Origin: JAKPRU01 sp029568995
Lineage (GTDB): Bacteria > Hinthialibacterota > Hinthialibacteria > Hinthialibacterales > JAKPRU01
Length of the DNA: 39,955 nucleotides
Assembly (NCBI GenBank): GCA_035430965.1
Contig: DAOMHQ010000024.1
Coordinates: 1 to 39,955, forward strand
Direction: 5' to 3'
Positions 16,686 to 24,868 of this stretch are shown here, in pieces; within the stretch, counting starts at the first letter, position 1; each line of letters starts with the position of its first letter. The position numbers and the translations under genes are program-made. Below the pieces are notes generated by a model that saw only the letters and a program-made list of their open reading frames with translations, searched no databases and was not told where the DNA came from.

Positions 16686-16802
16686 TCATCTTCAGGAATA
16701 AGTATAGTGCGGCGGCGAGATGCCGGGTATCCTCAATTTTAATGATTTTGGCCTCAAAATTCGCCATTTTTGGCCTAAAAAATCGCTAGATGCGTCTAGC
16801 AA
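16686..16802. repeat. 117-bp AT-rich element, copy 1, with terminator-like hairpin
   Basis: Aligns without gaps to 22351-22467. The 78-bp core (16725-16802) matches at 68 of 78 positions by eye. The right end forms the stem TCGCTAGA / TCTAGCAA with loop TGCG. Read on the minus strand it is followed by ATTTTTTAG, as in an intrinsic terminator. A second small stem, CAAAA / TTTTTG around TTCGCCA, is conserved. It starts 10 bases past the stop of the gene ending at 16812. Confidence 0.8.
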
Positions 16803-16811
16803 TTACGAGAT

Positions 16812-18845
16812 TTATCTCAAGATTTCCTGTTCCCCACCGGATGTAAGTCCTTGCTTATCAATGACTTGAGATAGATTCTCCCTCAATTCCGCGTCCAAAT
16901 CTTCTCTTTTCTCCTTCTGCGCGGTGGATTGTGCCGCGTAACTCAGCCACATCTGCAATGCCGGGACAGCCTGCGGATTGTGCTGGAGAACGCGCTTGAG
17001 GCAGTCCAGCGCGTAGCTGTCCTGGCCCACGGCAAACAACGACTCCGCAAACGCCAGCTCCGTCTGAAGCGATGACGATTCCCGTTTCAGCGATTCAAAA
17101 AAACAATGCGCCGCCTCGGACCCCAGCCGACTTTTCATGAACTGCCGCCCCAACTGAAGATAGGCCTCGGCGGTTTCCTTGGGATTCTCGTCGGCATTTT
17201 GGTCGAGTTTCTCAGCCGTCTTGTCCAGTAGCGGCTTGATCTCCGCTGCCGTGCCCTCATATCCCCCGAACAACTGCCCCACAGTCCAGTCCCAATTCGC
17301 CCGAAGCGCGTCCAGAACGGAAAGACCGGTTTCGTTGTTGAATGGGACATTCCTGGCGCTGTAATACTCGGAGATCCGCCCAAACATCGCCTTGCCCTGG
17401 TCGCTGTTCTTGAGATAGATCGTCTCGTTGACACTGGCCCAGACTCGAATCCAGTCTTTGCCGACACGAAGCCGTGACGGACGGAACATTGAGTTCGGCA
17501 TCAGCAGAATATCCGTCTCATTCAGAATCGTGGGCGTCAGGTCCGATTCCAACAACACCGCAAGGTGTCCGTCATAAACCATCGGAACAAACGGCTCGAT
17601 TCGCGTGTCCATAAAGACACGCAGTTTCCCGTCCAGATCGTGAAGAATCCGTCCCGCCCATGGGAGGTAGACGAATGCATTGCCTTCCATTTTCGTTTCC
17701 CGCATGAACGCGATGGCTTCCACCGGATCGCGGTAAAGATCGGTTCGATGCTCGATCTTCATACATCCGAGCAGAACGATGGAAAAGACCGCGATCCAGT
17801 TCAAGACCGCCGTTACGGACATTCCTTCTTTGAACCGTGATAAAAAATTCGGAAATGCGGCATTCCAGGATGGAAAGGCTGGGGCGGAGATTAGAACGGT
17901 TACCAGGAGAAACCAGGAGAACCGTCGGGCAATCAAGGAAAGAAATATCATTACAATCCCCATGGAGATATGAAAGATTTCCATGAATCCCGCGCGGCTT
18001 CGAATACGGACGAACAGCGAAATAACCGCGCCGAATCCCACCAGAAAATAACAGAAAAATAATCCCGGTGGGATTTCCGCATCGGCAACTTGTTCAAACC
18101 AGGATTTCCAGTCGCCGGTGGGGAATTGCATGGCCCGGAAGGGGTAAAACAGGCCGGACCATCCCTGCGGCTGAAGAAACCCGGCGGACAACAACAGAAG
18201 GCAAAACAACAGCGGTGTTGTGTACCAGGCCCCATCCCGCGAGGCATACCATTCCAGGTAGACGGCAAGCGCAAGACCGAACGGGAAACTCGGATGCAGA
18301 TTCGCCCAGAGAACGACACAGAGAAATTCCTTTGCCATACGCCGAAACGGCCGTGTGTCGCGGGCTGCCTCAAACAGGAAAACGGTCAGCAGTGGGGGAA
18401 AGAGATACGGACGGACATAGCTGTCGTGAACGAGATAGACTCCGAGTGTTGTCAGCAGGGCAGTAACCGGAACGGAGCCGGTAACCCTTTTCAGAAATCG
18501 CGCCAGAAGAAGAGCATACAGCAGCAGGATACCTATGCGAAACGCATAAAGCGCAATCTCTCCCCCCGCGCGGTAGAGAAGCGCGAAAAGACATTCCGCC
18601 AGCCAGGAATGAATGACAAACTCTTTACCGGGGATGGTATAGGTGAAGGTATCCTTATTCGGCCATACATGGTCGAATACAATACTCCGCCCGATCAGAA
18701 TATGCCACCAGATATCATGACCAAGGAAGGGATTGTAAAGAAGGAAGAGGATGACGAGACAGCAAAGAATGGGGAGAATGAATCCCGAATGCGCGCCGAG
18801 GATTTGAAAAGGAGTACGAGGATGGGAATCTTTGTCATCATGCAT
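16812..18845 (-). CDS. Polytopic membrane protein with C-terminal TPR-like region
   Basis: About 677 residues from ATG 18845; the frame continues 22 codons upstream, and no clear ribosome site decides the start. About ten hydrophobic helices fill the first 390 residues. The first loop has GHDIWWHILIGRSI, then PNKDTFTYTIPG and HSWLAE, the layout of a large uncharacterised group of bacterial GT-C-like membrane proteins (usually DPDLWWHLxxG...). The C-terminal ~150 residues are helical and repeat-like (ETAEAYLQLGRQFMKS, QDSYALDCLKRVLQHNPQA), like TPRs. A sugar-lipid transferase role is possible but unproven. It lies downstream of the secreted-protein operon, after a 153-base gap. Confidence 0.72.
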   Translation of the reverse strand: MHDDKDSHPRTPFQILGAHSGFILPILCCLVILFLLYNPFLGHDIWWHILIGRSIVFDHVWPNKDTFTYTIPGKEFVIHSWLAECLFALLYRAGGEIALYAFRIGILLLYALLLARFLKRVTGSVPVTALLTTLGVYLVHDSYVRPYLFPPLLTVFLFEAARDTRPFRRMAKEFLCVVLWANLHPSFPFGLALAVYLEWYASRDGAWYTTPLLFCLLLLSAGFLQPQGWSGLFYPFRAMQFPTGDWKSWFEQVADAEIPPGLFFCYFLVGFGAVISLFVRIRSRAGFMEIFHISMGIVMIFLSLIARRFSWFLLVTVLISAPAFPSWNAAFPNFLSRFKEGMSVTAVLNWIAVFSIVLLGCMKIEHRTDLYRDPVEAIAFMRETKMEGNAFVYLPWAGRILHDLDGKLRVFMDTRIEPFVPMVYDGHLAVLLESDLTPTILNETDILLMPNSMFRPSRLRVGKDWIRVWASVNETIYLKNSDQGKAMFGRISEYYSARNVPFNNETGLSVLDALRANWDWTVGQLFGGYEGTAAEIKPLLDKTAEKLDQNADENPKETAEAYLQLGRQFMKSRLGSEAAHCFFESLKRESSSLQTELAFAESLFAVGQDSYALDCLKRVLQHNPQAVPALQMWLSYAAQSTAQKEKREDLDAELRENLSQVIDKQGLTSGGEQEILR

Positions 18846-18930
18846 GGTAAATAAGATTTCGGTCGCTTCATTAGCCCTAGTGAATACAAACCATGCTCTC
18901 AACCACACCACTTCATTCTAATACCTGAGA

Positions 18931-18951
18931 CTACTTAACGTATATAAGTAG
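18931..18951. promoter_or_regulatory. Perfect inverted repeat before the membrane/TPR gene
   Basis: CTACTTA and TAAGTAG form 7-bp arms around ACGTATA in an AT-rich spacer. It could be an operator or a weak terminator. Confidence 0.3.
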
Positions 18952-18998
18952 ATAATAGCATAATCATGAATAACCGGACGAGAACAGGCACAAAGCAG

Positions 18999-19757
18999 TT
19001 ATTTCAAGAATAATTCACTCAATTTCTCTCTTGATCGCCAACCAAAACCTATGAGCATGTGGCTGTCCTTGATTCCTTCAATTTCCCAGACATACAGTCG
19101 ATCCGGGTAAACGGAGTCTAGGGATTCAGCAATCTCACAAAGAAATTCTATTAAGTCCCCCCCCGCAAAACTAAAGTCAAACTGCACATCAATCGAACTA
19201 CCAGGGCCATAAGAGAATCCATATCCCGCGCCCTTAAGGACCGTGGAATATGCCATTGCAAGATCGGGAATGGAAACACTCTTCTTGTCCAACGGCTCAA
19301 AATGAGTCTTCTCACAAAGCGAAATCTCTGTCTCCGCCACCAACACCGGCTGCGATTTTACAAAAATCAACCGATAGTCACCTGCTTCCGAGATGTAGTG
19401 TTGGACCACATCCGCAATTCTGGGGATTTCGACACTATTTCGCTCAAAAGGCTTCCAAGCATTCGCGCGAGGAATGGGAAACCATCCCTGTATTGTAGTC
19501 CCATCGGGCATTGTCTTATTACCGTAGACTATATCCACATTCTTAACTGCGCGTGCACAGACATGATGTATCGGCAATCCGGCCTGTCTCAGAGACTGCA
19601 CAAGATACTTACCCTGAGCGTGCGAGTCTTCGGGAAGTACGAATTTTTCAACATTAATGGGCCGTTGCCACCAATCAGGTGTATTCTCTTGCGCAAATGC
19701 CGTGTATTGCGGGAGGATGAAAGTCAGAAACGAGATGATAATAATTGCCTGATGCAT
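18999..19757 (-). CDS. Secreted protein of unknown function
   Basis: 252 residues. ATG 19757 was chosen over the longer frame because GGAG sits eight bases upstream and the protein then opens with a clear signal peptide (MHQAIIIISFLTFILPQYTAFAQEN, cleavage after AFA). The mature part has no motif I recognise; it shows two similar stretches, VEIPRIADVVQHYISEAG and VSIPDLAMAYSTVLKGAG, which may be a duplicated small domain. It is the last gene of a three-gene operon, 19 bases after the previous gene. Its DNA is AT-rich compared with the window: 26 of 60 bases are G or C at 19021-19080. Confidence 0.75.
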   Translation of the reverse strand: MHQAIIIISFLTFILPQYTAFAQENTPDWWQRPINVEKFVLPEDSHAQGKYLVQSLRQAGLPIHHVCARAVKNVDIVYGNKTMPDGTTIQGWFPIPRANAWKPFERNSVEIPRIADVVQHYISEAGDYRLIFVKSQPVLVAETEISLCEKTHFEPLDKKSVSIPDLAMAYSTVLKGAGYGFSYGPGSSIDVQFDFSFAGGDLIEFLCEIAESLDSVYPDRLYVWEIEGIKDSHMLIGFGWRSREKLSELFLK

Positions 19758-19776
19758 GATCAACACTCCTTCGAAT

Positions 19777-20796
19777 TTAGTGTAAGTCATTAGGCCAGTC
19801 TTCACATTGGGCCGACGTCCCGCTTCCGACCGCTAAGCGGGACCGAGCTTGTGACTGATTGAATGTACCCAGTAGCCGGAAATACTGGTAGTTCGTGGGT
19901 ATCGAATAAGATTTGGTTTGATCTTCGCTCTTGATCCACAGTTGTTGCCTATATACGATGTCACATGTGTTGTCCGGCACAAAAGCCTGGGTGCCTCCGA
20001 TGTAAAGATCATCTATGTACGAATTATCCGCGTATGATCCGATCTTTACGCTCTTCTGAATCGGAGTTTCGGGATATTCGCATCCATCACTATATTCGCT
20101 GGTTGATTCGCTGACATATAGATCGTTGAAATCGACCGTCGGATCGGAAGAGTTATAGAGCATCACTCCATAAGTGTCCATATGTCCATATGTCGAATAA
20201 CCGGCGCATGCAACAAAGGACGCATACGAGCTGGTCGGCGCTACCCAATTTACGGTCAATTCCTCCTCTTCATCTGCACCGTCATCTGTTGTGCCTGGAG
20301 GTCCCAAGTGATCTGTGTCTCTCACATGGAGAGAATAGGTAATCGTATATGGTGAGTCCCGGGATTCGTCCCAGAAATATAGAGTCTGCTGTGATGCGGA
20401 TGATGTGTCATTGGTCCAGTCAAAATTGGGCTCACCGAAAACATAGAGTCTGTACTGAACCGTGTCAGGAATTATGTAGTTAATTCCATTGGCCCGTTGA
20501 AGGTCCAAATCGGCGTAGTAGTTACCTTGTTGGTTAGGCTCATAGCACTTTTCCCATTTGAATCTGACATTGGTGAAGATAGAGACATTGCCACTGGCCG
20601 TCACTTGCCGTGCGGCTTGCGTGGACGTTGAGTCTTTTGACACATCGATCGGGAGAGGGTAGCCAGGCCCGTTTGGGTTATAGTAGTTATCTCCTTGACA
20701 GCTGAACGCCTTATACAACCACGGCACTGCTGCCAGGACCGCCAAAAATACGATCAATTCGCCCATCCACCGAATTGTGTATGCATACTGTTTCAT
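19777..20796 (-). CDS. Membrane-anchored extracytoplasmic protein of unknown function
   Basis: 339 residues with one N-terminal hydrophobic helix (about 9-30, no obvious cleavage site). The exposed part is rich in Tyr, Ser, Thr and Asp (YYADLDLQRANG, TSSASQQTLYFWDESRDSPY, an acidic DDGADEEEEL patch). It resembles beta-sandwich surface proteins in composition only, and seven scattered Cys might form disulfides. No family is recognised. Its ATG overlaps the stop of the upstream gene as ATGA (20793-20796), so the two are translationally coupled. GGGAGG lies 11 bases before the ATG. Base composition is AT-richer than the upstream gene. Confidence 0.75.
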   Translation of the reverse strand: MKQYAYTIRWMGELIVFLAVLAAVPWLYKAFSCQGDNYYNPNGPGYPLPIDVSKDSTSTQAARQVTASGNVSIFTNVRFKWEKCYEPNQQGNYYADLDLQRANGINYIIPDTVQYRLYVFGEPNFDWTNDTSSASQQTLYFWDESRDSPYTITYSLHVRDTDHLGPPGTTDDGADEEEELTVNWVAPTSSYASFVACAGYSTYGHMDTYGVMLYNSSDPTVDFNDLYVSESTSEYSDGCEYPETPIQKSVKIGSYADNSYIDDLYIGGTQAFVPDNTCDIVYRQQLWIKSEDQTKSYSIPTNYQYFRLLGTFNQSQARSRLAVGSGTSAQCEDWPNDLH

Positions 20797-22118
20797 CGTC
20801 GTAATAACCTCCCTGGTCCTGTCAGTTCATAGTCGATTTCTCCCCGTTCAATCTTCCCGCGTAACAGCAACATGGCTTCGCGGCACTCGCGGAACGAACC
20901 CTGCCATTCCGGGCCGATCTCGTCCAGCACCTCCTGAATGTATAATTGGGCTTGTTCGTTATCGCCTCGGGCATAGGCCGAACCAGCCAGCCAGGCTTTC
21001 GCATGGGGAACAATCTGTTCATAAGGGGCTTTTTCCAGGATGTCATACATGATTCGGTCCGTCGCATCCCGATCTTTGTGCAGGTACAGGCTATAGGCGG
21101 CAAGGCTGAGCGCGGCATTCGCGCCTTCGAGGGTCTGCGGATAATATTTGGCCATGATATCCAGGGCCATACGTTCGGCTTCCTGCGCTTTGCCCTGGTA
21201 CCAGAGGCCATGGCGATGGATGTTCAGCAGCGCCGCGATCTTCTCGTCCGAGAGGCCGCTCTTGATATTTTCATCGGTCATGTATTCGCTCGCGATCAGG
21301 AACCCGCTCAGCTCCGGCACGCGCTTGAACAGGTTGAACGGATCGAATTCNNNNNNNNNNNNNNNNNNNNNNNNNNNNNNNNNNNNNNNNNNNNNNNNNN
21401 NNNNNNNNNNNNNNNNNNNNNNNNNNNNNNNNNNNNNNNNNNNNNNNNNNAGGCAAATCGCCTCGGCGATGGGTTTCGCCAGGGGACGTCTTTGCGATTC
21501 CAGGGCTTGCGGCAGCGCCGAAGCCACGGCGGAATAGTCCTTCCGGGTCGTTTTGATTACCCGCAGCCGCGTATAGAACTTGATCAGGTTGCCGTGGCAG
21601 TCGTAATACGTCCGCACCGCGTCGCTGAGCTCATCGCCGGTGTGACGTTTATAGTCTTCCAGCGCGGAGAGTTCATAGTCGCCGTTCTCCCACAAACTGG
21701 TGAAGAACTCCCCGTAGGCGCTTTTCTGTCGGCATTCCGCGATTTCGCGGCGAAACAGGGAGTACCCCTCCTGTTTCTGCCCCGCGCGGGCTGTCAAACG
21801 AGCCTTCGCCAGAAGTGCCTGCCCGTATAAGTCGCTGTCCCGGCTGCACTTACGGAGCACCAGATTGACCGATTCCAGGGCCGCTTCGTTTCGTTCCGGA
21901 GTGATGGCGTACTTTGCGAGATCGGCCACCGCCGCGCTCAGGACTGCCTCATCCGCGTTGTCCCGGATCGCTTGTTTCGCCAGTTCCAGGCGGTCCGCAA
22001 TGGGCAACTTGCGGCTTTGCTGCCGGTATCCGTCCGCGTTCAGGCCGTTTTCCTGGGTAAAAACAACCAACGGGACACCGAATACCGCGATCAGGGGGAG
22101 TAAAAAGATCTTTTTCAT
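20793..22118 (-). CDS. Secreted helical-repeat (TPR-like) protein, interrupted by an assembly gap
   Basis: Signal peptide MKKIFLLPLIAVFGVPLVVFTQ, then an alpha-helical repeat protein (RLELAKQAIRDNADEAV, GQALLAKARLTARAGQKQEGYSLFR, AKAWLAGSAYARGDNEQAQLYIQEVL) of the TPR/Sel1 general kind. The first ~220 and last ~190 residues are visible; 100 N at 21351-21450 hide the middle, so the true length and in-frame continuity are unknown. GGAGG is seven bases before ATG 22118. It heads the operon with the two unrecognised secreted proteins, so it is likely a periplasmic scaffold for them. GC-rich: 39 of 60 bases at 20881-20940. Confidence 0.75.
   Translation of the reverse strand: MKKIFLLPLIAVFGVPLVVFTQENGLNADGYRQQSRKLPIADRLELAKQAIRDNADEAVLSAAVADLAKYAITPERNEAALESVNLVLRKCSRDSDLYGQALLAKARLTARAGQKQEGYSLFRREIAECRQKSAYGEFFTSLWENGDYELSALEDYKRHTGDELSDAVRTYYDCHGNLIKFYTRLRVIKTTRKDYSAVASALPQALESQRRPLAKPIAEAICXXXXXXXXXXXXXXXXXXXXXXXXXXXXXXXXXXEFDPFNLFKRVPELSGFLIASEYMTDENIKSGLSDEKIAALLNIHRHGLWYQGKAQEAERMALDIMAKYYPQTLEGANAALSLAAYSLYLHKDRDATDRIMYDILEKAPYEQIVPHAKAWLAGSAYARGDNEQAQLYIQEVLDEIGPEWQGSFRECREAMLLLRGKIERGEIDYELTGPGRLLRR
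21351..21450. other. Assembly gap (100 N)
   Basis: A run of exactly 100 N, a nominal scaffold gap, inside the TPR-like gene. Its real length is unknown. Confidence 0.98.
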
Positions 22119-22167
22119 AACCGTCCCTCCGAGTGTCTATATTTGTCTGCAAACCGAAGCCATGCAC

Positions 22168-22297
22168 TTGCCAACCCTACGCCCTTCCCAGCCTTGGGGA
22201 GGGAAGAAGAACCCTCTACCCAGGCATCCGGGGAGATGCAGCCGCAAGGCTTCTCCCCCAAGATTGGGGGAGATACAGAGGGGGTTGAATTTACTTC
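22168..22297. repeat. Compound palindromic repeat (same family as 9362 and 36154)
   Basis: CTTCCCAGCCTTGGGGAGGGAAG is the left palindromic part. CTCCCCCAA / TTGGGGGAG with loop GA (about 22253-22272) is the right part, followed by GATACAGAGGGGGTTGAATT, shared with 36221-36242. Confidence 0.75.
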
Positions 22298-22350
22298 ACT
22301 TATCAACCTGATCCTATACCCTTTGCCTTACGAACGCCGCATTCTGCTCT

Positions 22351-22467
22351 TCGTCTTCAACCAGAGATATATCGCGACCGACAGGCCTTGGGTATCCCCA
22401 ATTTTAAGGATTTTCATCTCAAAATTCGCCATTTTTGCCTGGAAAAATTGCTAGATGCGTCTAGCAA
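22351..22467. repeat. 117-bp AT-rich element, copy 2, with terminator-like hairpin
   Basis: Partner of 16686-16802. The right end forms a perfect 8-bp stem TTGCTAGA / TCTAGCAA with loop TGCG. On the minus strand it is followed by TTTTTCC. It lies 106 bases beyond the stop of the minus-strand response regulator gene. Confidence 0.8.
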
Positions 22468-22495
22468 TGGGGGCTTTTCGGGCAAGAACCCCCGA

Positions 22496-22546
22496 CCCTC
22501 CCCGTGAACGGGGAGGGAGAAGAAATCCCCCCGTTCACGGGGGGAT
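22496..22546. repeat. Double GC-rich palindrome
   Basis: CCCTCCCCGT pairs with ACGGGGAGGG (loop GA, 22496-22517). ATCCCCCCGT pairs with ACGGGGGGAT (loop TC, 22525-22546). Both are perfect 10-bp stems. The second is close to the palindrome at 11561. Confidence 0.8.
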
Positions 22547-22572
22547 TAAGGGGGGGACGAGCTCAGAGAGGT

Positions 22573-23226
22573 CTATTTCTCGGCGGGTGTGAGTCCCTGA
22601 CGCACGGCATATTTGGTGAGTTCCGCCACCGTCTTGATCCCCAGTTTTTTCATAATGTGGCAGCGATGGGTGTCGATCGTGCTGCTGCCGACGTGCAAGC
22701 GATCGGCGGCTTCTTTGGATGTTTTTCCCTCCGCGAGAAGCTGCAACACTTCCTTTTCTTTCCTGGTAAGGACAGCGCGCGGATCGGTCTCCTCTTTCCC
22801 GTAATTCTTCAAGAAATCTTCCACAACGGGACCGGTGACCTTCGGACTCAAATAGATCTGATTATTGAGAACCGCTTCAATGGCCACGTGGAGTTCCTCG
22901 AACGCGCATTCCTTGAGCAGAAATCCCGTGGCCCCCGCCTGAAGCATCTCAAACACGAATCTCTTGTCCGAGTGCATGGAAAGGCCGATGATTTTGACTT
23001 CTCGAGACCGTTCGGAGATCTGACGGGTGGCCTCGATACCATTCATTTCGGCCATGCTGATATCCATGATAATTACATGGGGATGGAGTTTTTCGGCCAA
23101 CTCAACGGCACATCGTCCGTTGTCCGCCTCCGCGATCACCTCGACATTGGGGTCCTTCTCCAGCAGTGCACGCAATCCTTCCCGGAGTATCCGGTGGTCG
23201 TCCGCCAGAATGACCTTCGTGACCAT
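22573..23226 (-). CDS. NarL/FixJ-family response regulator
   Basis: 217 residues in the standard two-domain layout. The receiver (1-120) has ADDH at 8-11, phosphoacceptor Asp55 (IIMDISMAEMNG), Ser83 and Lys105. A LuxR-type helix-turn-helix lies at about 150-212 (LTRKEKEVLQLLAEGKTSKEAADRLHV, STIDTHRCHIMKKLG). Phosphorylation by a sensor kinase would drive dimerisation and promoter binding. No kinase gene is adjacent, so it is an orphan regulator. GGAG lies 10 bases before the ATG. Downstream lie palindromes and then the terminator-like element copy 2. Confidence 0.95.
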   Translation of the reverse strand: MVTKVILADDHRILREGLRALLEKDPNVEVIAEADNGRCAVELAEKLHPHVIIMDISMAEMNGIEATRQISERSREVKIIGLSMHSDKRFVFEMLQAGATGFLLKECAFEELHVAIEAVLNNQIYLSPKVTGPVVEDFLKNYGKEETDPRAVLTRKEKEVLQLLAEGKTSKEAADRLHVGSSTIDTHRCHIMKKLGIKTVAELTKYAVRQGLTPAEK

Positions 23227-23312
23227 GGAACTTTTGCTCCATCAGGATCGGACTGAAAAGGAACATCAGGCATTGTATGGCAGGGTGGGCTAAATTCCAC
23301 CCTTGTCGCCGG

Positions 23313-24686
23313 TCAGTATTCCGTCCACTTTTCCACGTTCGACCGTGCCGAAAGAATCTGCTCGTGTTCCGCTGCGATACGATCCAGCGCTTCCTGCGGG
23401 GTTTCGATTCCCCGCGCCGCCGCATAAAGATGGATCTGGGTGGATTGGAGCAGCTCGGCATATTCGGGGATGTTGTAGAAATCCCTGACCAGCGGCAGAG
23501 ACTGCATGAACACAGGATTATACGGTTCCGCCTGCAGGAAGGTCTCGGAGGCGATCACAGCCACACTGGAGCTGAGACCGCCCAGCTGTGCCCATTTCAG
23601 CTGCACGGCATCCTGCGCAAACCAGGATAAGAACTGCCTGGCGATTTCCTGGTTCTTTGAATAGGCCGAAAGCGAAATACCCTGACCGCCGAGGCTGATG
23701 AAATGATAATCCTGACCGGGTGTCACAAAGAATCCGGTCTGTTCTTTGTATGGATTGAGCGCGCCGGTGAACTGCGGCATCAGGGCTATCCATTGCTGAC
23801 ATATAGCGACTTTCCCCGCAAAGAATGCGCCTTCTGTGTCACTCACGTCGGTATAATCCAGGACATCCGGAGGATTGAATTGCAGCAGGTCAATGAAAAA
23901 AGTGAGTGCTTCTACGCCAGCCGGAGAGTTGATGCTTTCCTTAATATCACCCACCATGCCTGCCTTAACAAACCGGGAAGGTGTGCCCCGATCTGGAACC
24001 GGAAGGAATTCGCCGCCGAAGGACCAGAGGATCTGCTGGAACCCGCTGGTGATGAAATCGTATTCATCGCTGTAAAACATGGCGGCGCCGTAGAGATCCG
24101 GCGGGCGCGTAAAGAACTCCGCCACATCCCGAAACTCGCGCCAGGTCTGGGGAACGGTCAGTTCGCGACCATAGCGGGCCTGGAACGAGGACCGTTCCGC
24201 GGGATCTTCGAATAAATCCCTGCGGTAGGCAAACGCGGCGCAATCGCTCTCGCAGGGCAGCGCATAATAACGCCCGCCACCTGCCGGATATTCGCAATAG
24301 GCCGCGATGGACTGGCTGGTGAATTGATTCTTCACCAAATGAACCAGATCGCTCAGATCCGCGTAGTGCCCGTGCTCCGCCCCCGTACCGAGCCATTGGC
24401 TGTCGCCGATGATCAGGTCGAATTCATCGCTCTGCTGCTGCCAGGCATTCTGTATGACTGTTTGATATTCAGACCAGGGAATTTTCACAACCTCGACAGG
24501 AATACCGGTTTCTGCTGTGAAGTCCGAAACAAGGGTGGCAAAAAAATCCGAAGGGGACCAATCTCCGCACGCAACCCGGAGACCGGTATGGACTTGAGGG
24601 GCCGATCCCACGGCGGGGAAAATCAGAGCCAACGCAATAATGAGAAATGCCAAACCAGTTACACCATTCCGGATCTGTTTTTTCAT
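23313..24686 (-). CDS. Extracellular solute-binding protein of an ABC importer (sugar type), orphan
   Basis: 457 residues from ATG 24686, chosen because AAGGA lies nine bases upstream and a signal peptide then follows directly (MKKQIRNGVTGLAFLIIALA...VGSA). The mature part has the family 1 binding-protein pattern: an early VACGDWSPSDFFATLVSDFTAETGIPVEVV, then SEYQTVIQNAWQQQSDEFDLIIGDSQW and a hinge PQTWREF. Such proteins capture sugars or other solutes in the periplasm for MalF/MalG-like permeases. No permease or ATPase gene is beside it, so either the transporter is elsewhere or this protein has another role. It is divergent from the pseudopilin gene. Confidence 0.88.
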   Translation of the reverse strand: MKKQIRNGVTGLAFLIIALALIFPAVGSAPQVHTGLRVACGDWSPSDFFATLVSDFTAETGIPVEVVKIPWSEYQTVIQNAWQQQSDEFDLIIGDSQWLGTGAEHGHYADLSDLVHLVKNQFTSQSIAAYCEYPAGGGRYYALPCESDCAAFAYRRDLFEDPAERSSFQARYGRELTVPQTWREFRDVAEFFTRPPDLYGAAMFYSDEYDFITSGFQQILWSFGGEFLPVPDRGTPSRFVKAGMVGDIKESINSPAGVEALTFFIDLLQFNPPDVLDYTDVSDTEGAFFAGKVAICQQWIALMPQFTGALNPYKEQTGFFVTPGQDYHFISLGGQGISLSAYSKNQEIARQFLSWFAQDAVQLKWAQLGGLSSSVAVIASETFLQAEPYNPVFMQSLPLVRDFYNIPEYAELLQSTQIHLYAAARGIETPQEALDRIAAEHEQILSARSNVEKWTEY

Positions 24687-24792
24687 GATGAAGCGTCCTT
24701 GCGAGCTTTTCTTGTACGGCAGGGAATGTTGAGGTTTCCTATCCGATTCGGACAGTTGTATCGCCACCTCGCCGGGCATCCCAGGGTTCCCT

Positions 24793-24821
24793 TTGACAAG
24801 TGGTTCCATTCGGCTTAGAAG
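24793..24821 (+). promoter_or_regulatory. Sigma-70 promoter of the pseudopilin gene
   Basis: A perfect TTGACA (24793-24798), a 17-base spacer and TAGAAG (24816-24821). The start codon is 48 bases further on. Confidence 0.6.
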
Positions 24822-24868
24822 GTACTTTCGGAACGTGGAATATCGGACGGCAGGAGGAACTTGGGAAC

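Larger units (their letters stand above)
16188..16811. other. Intergenic region of 624 bases without a gene
   Basis: It holds a possible promoter for the prenol-kinase operon, a strong terminator hairpin at 16412-16450 and the 117-bp element at 16686-16802. Short frames here (for example 77 codons at 16411-16644) run through the terminator and show no family features. Confidence 0.7.
22119..22572. other. Intergenic region of 454 bases filled with repeats
   Basis: No gene is supported. From left to right it holds a compound palindromic repeat, the second copy of the 117-bp element, and a double palindrome. The small plus-strand frames across it are built from repeat sequence. Confidence 0.7.

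Noticed and set aside
16791..16802. Integron attC site or recombination site at the TTGCTAGA hairpin
   Set aside because: No GTTRRRY/RYYYAAC core sites, and no integrase or cassette array is present.
22143..22454. Plus-strand frame across repeats and the 117-bp element
   Set aside because: Built from repeat sequence. The shared frame with copy 1 gives similar endings, but differences fall in all codon positions, so coding selection is not supported.
22168..22556. CRISPR array
   Set aside because: Repeats are palindromic, unequal and not regularly spaced with unique spacers; no cas gene is nearby.
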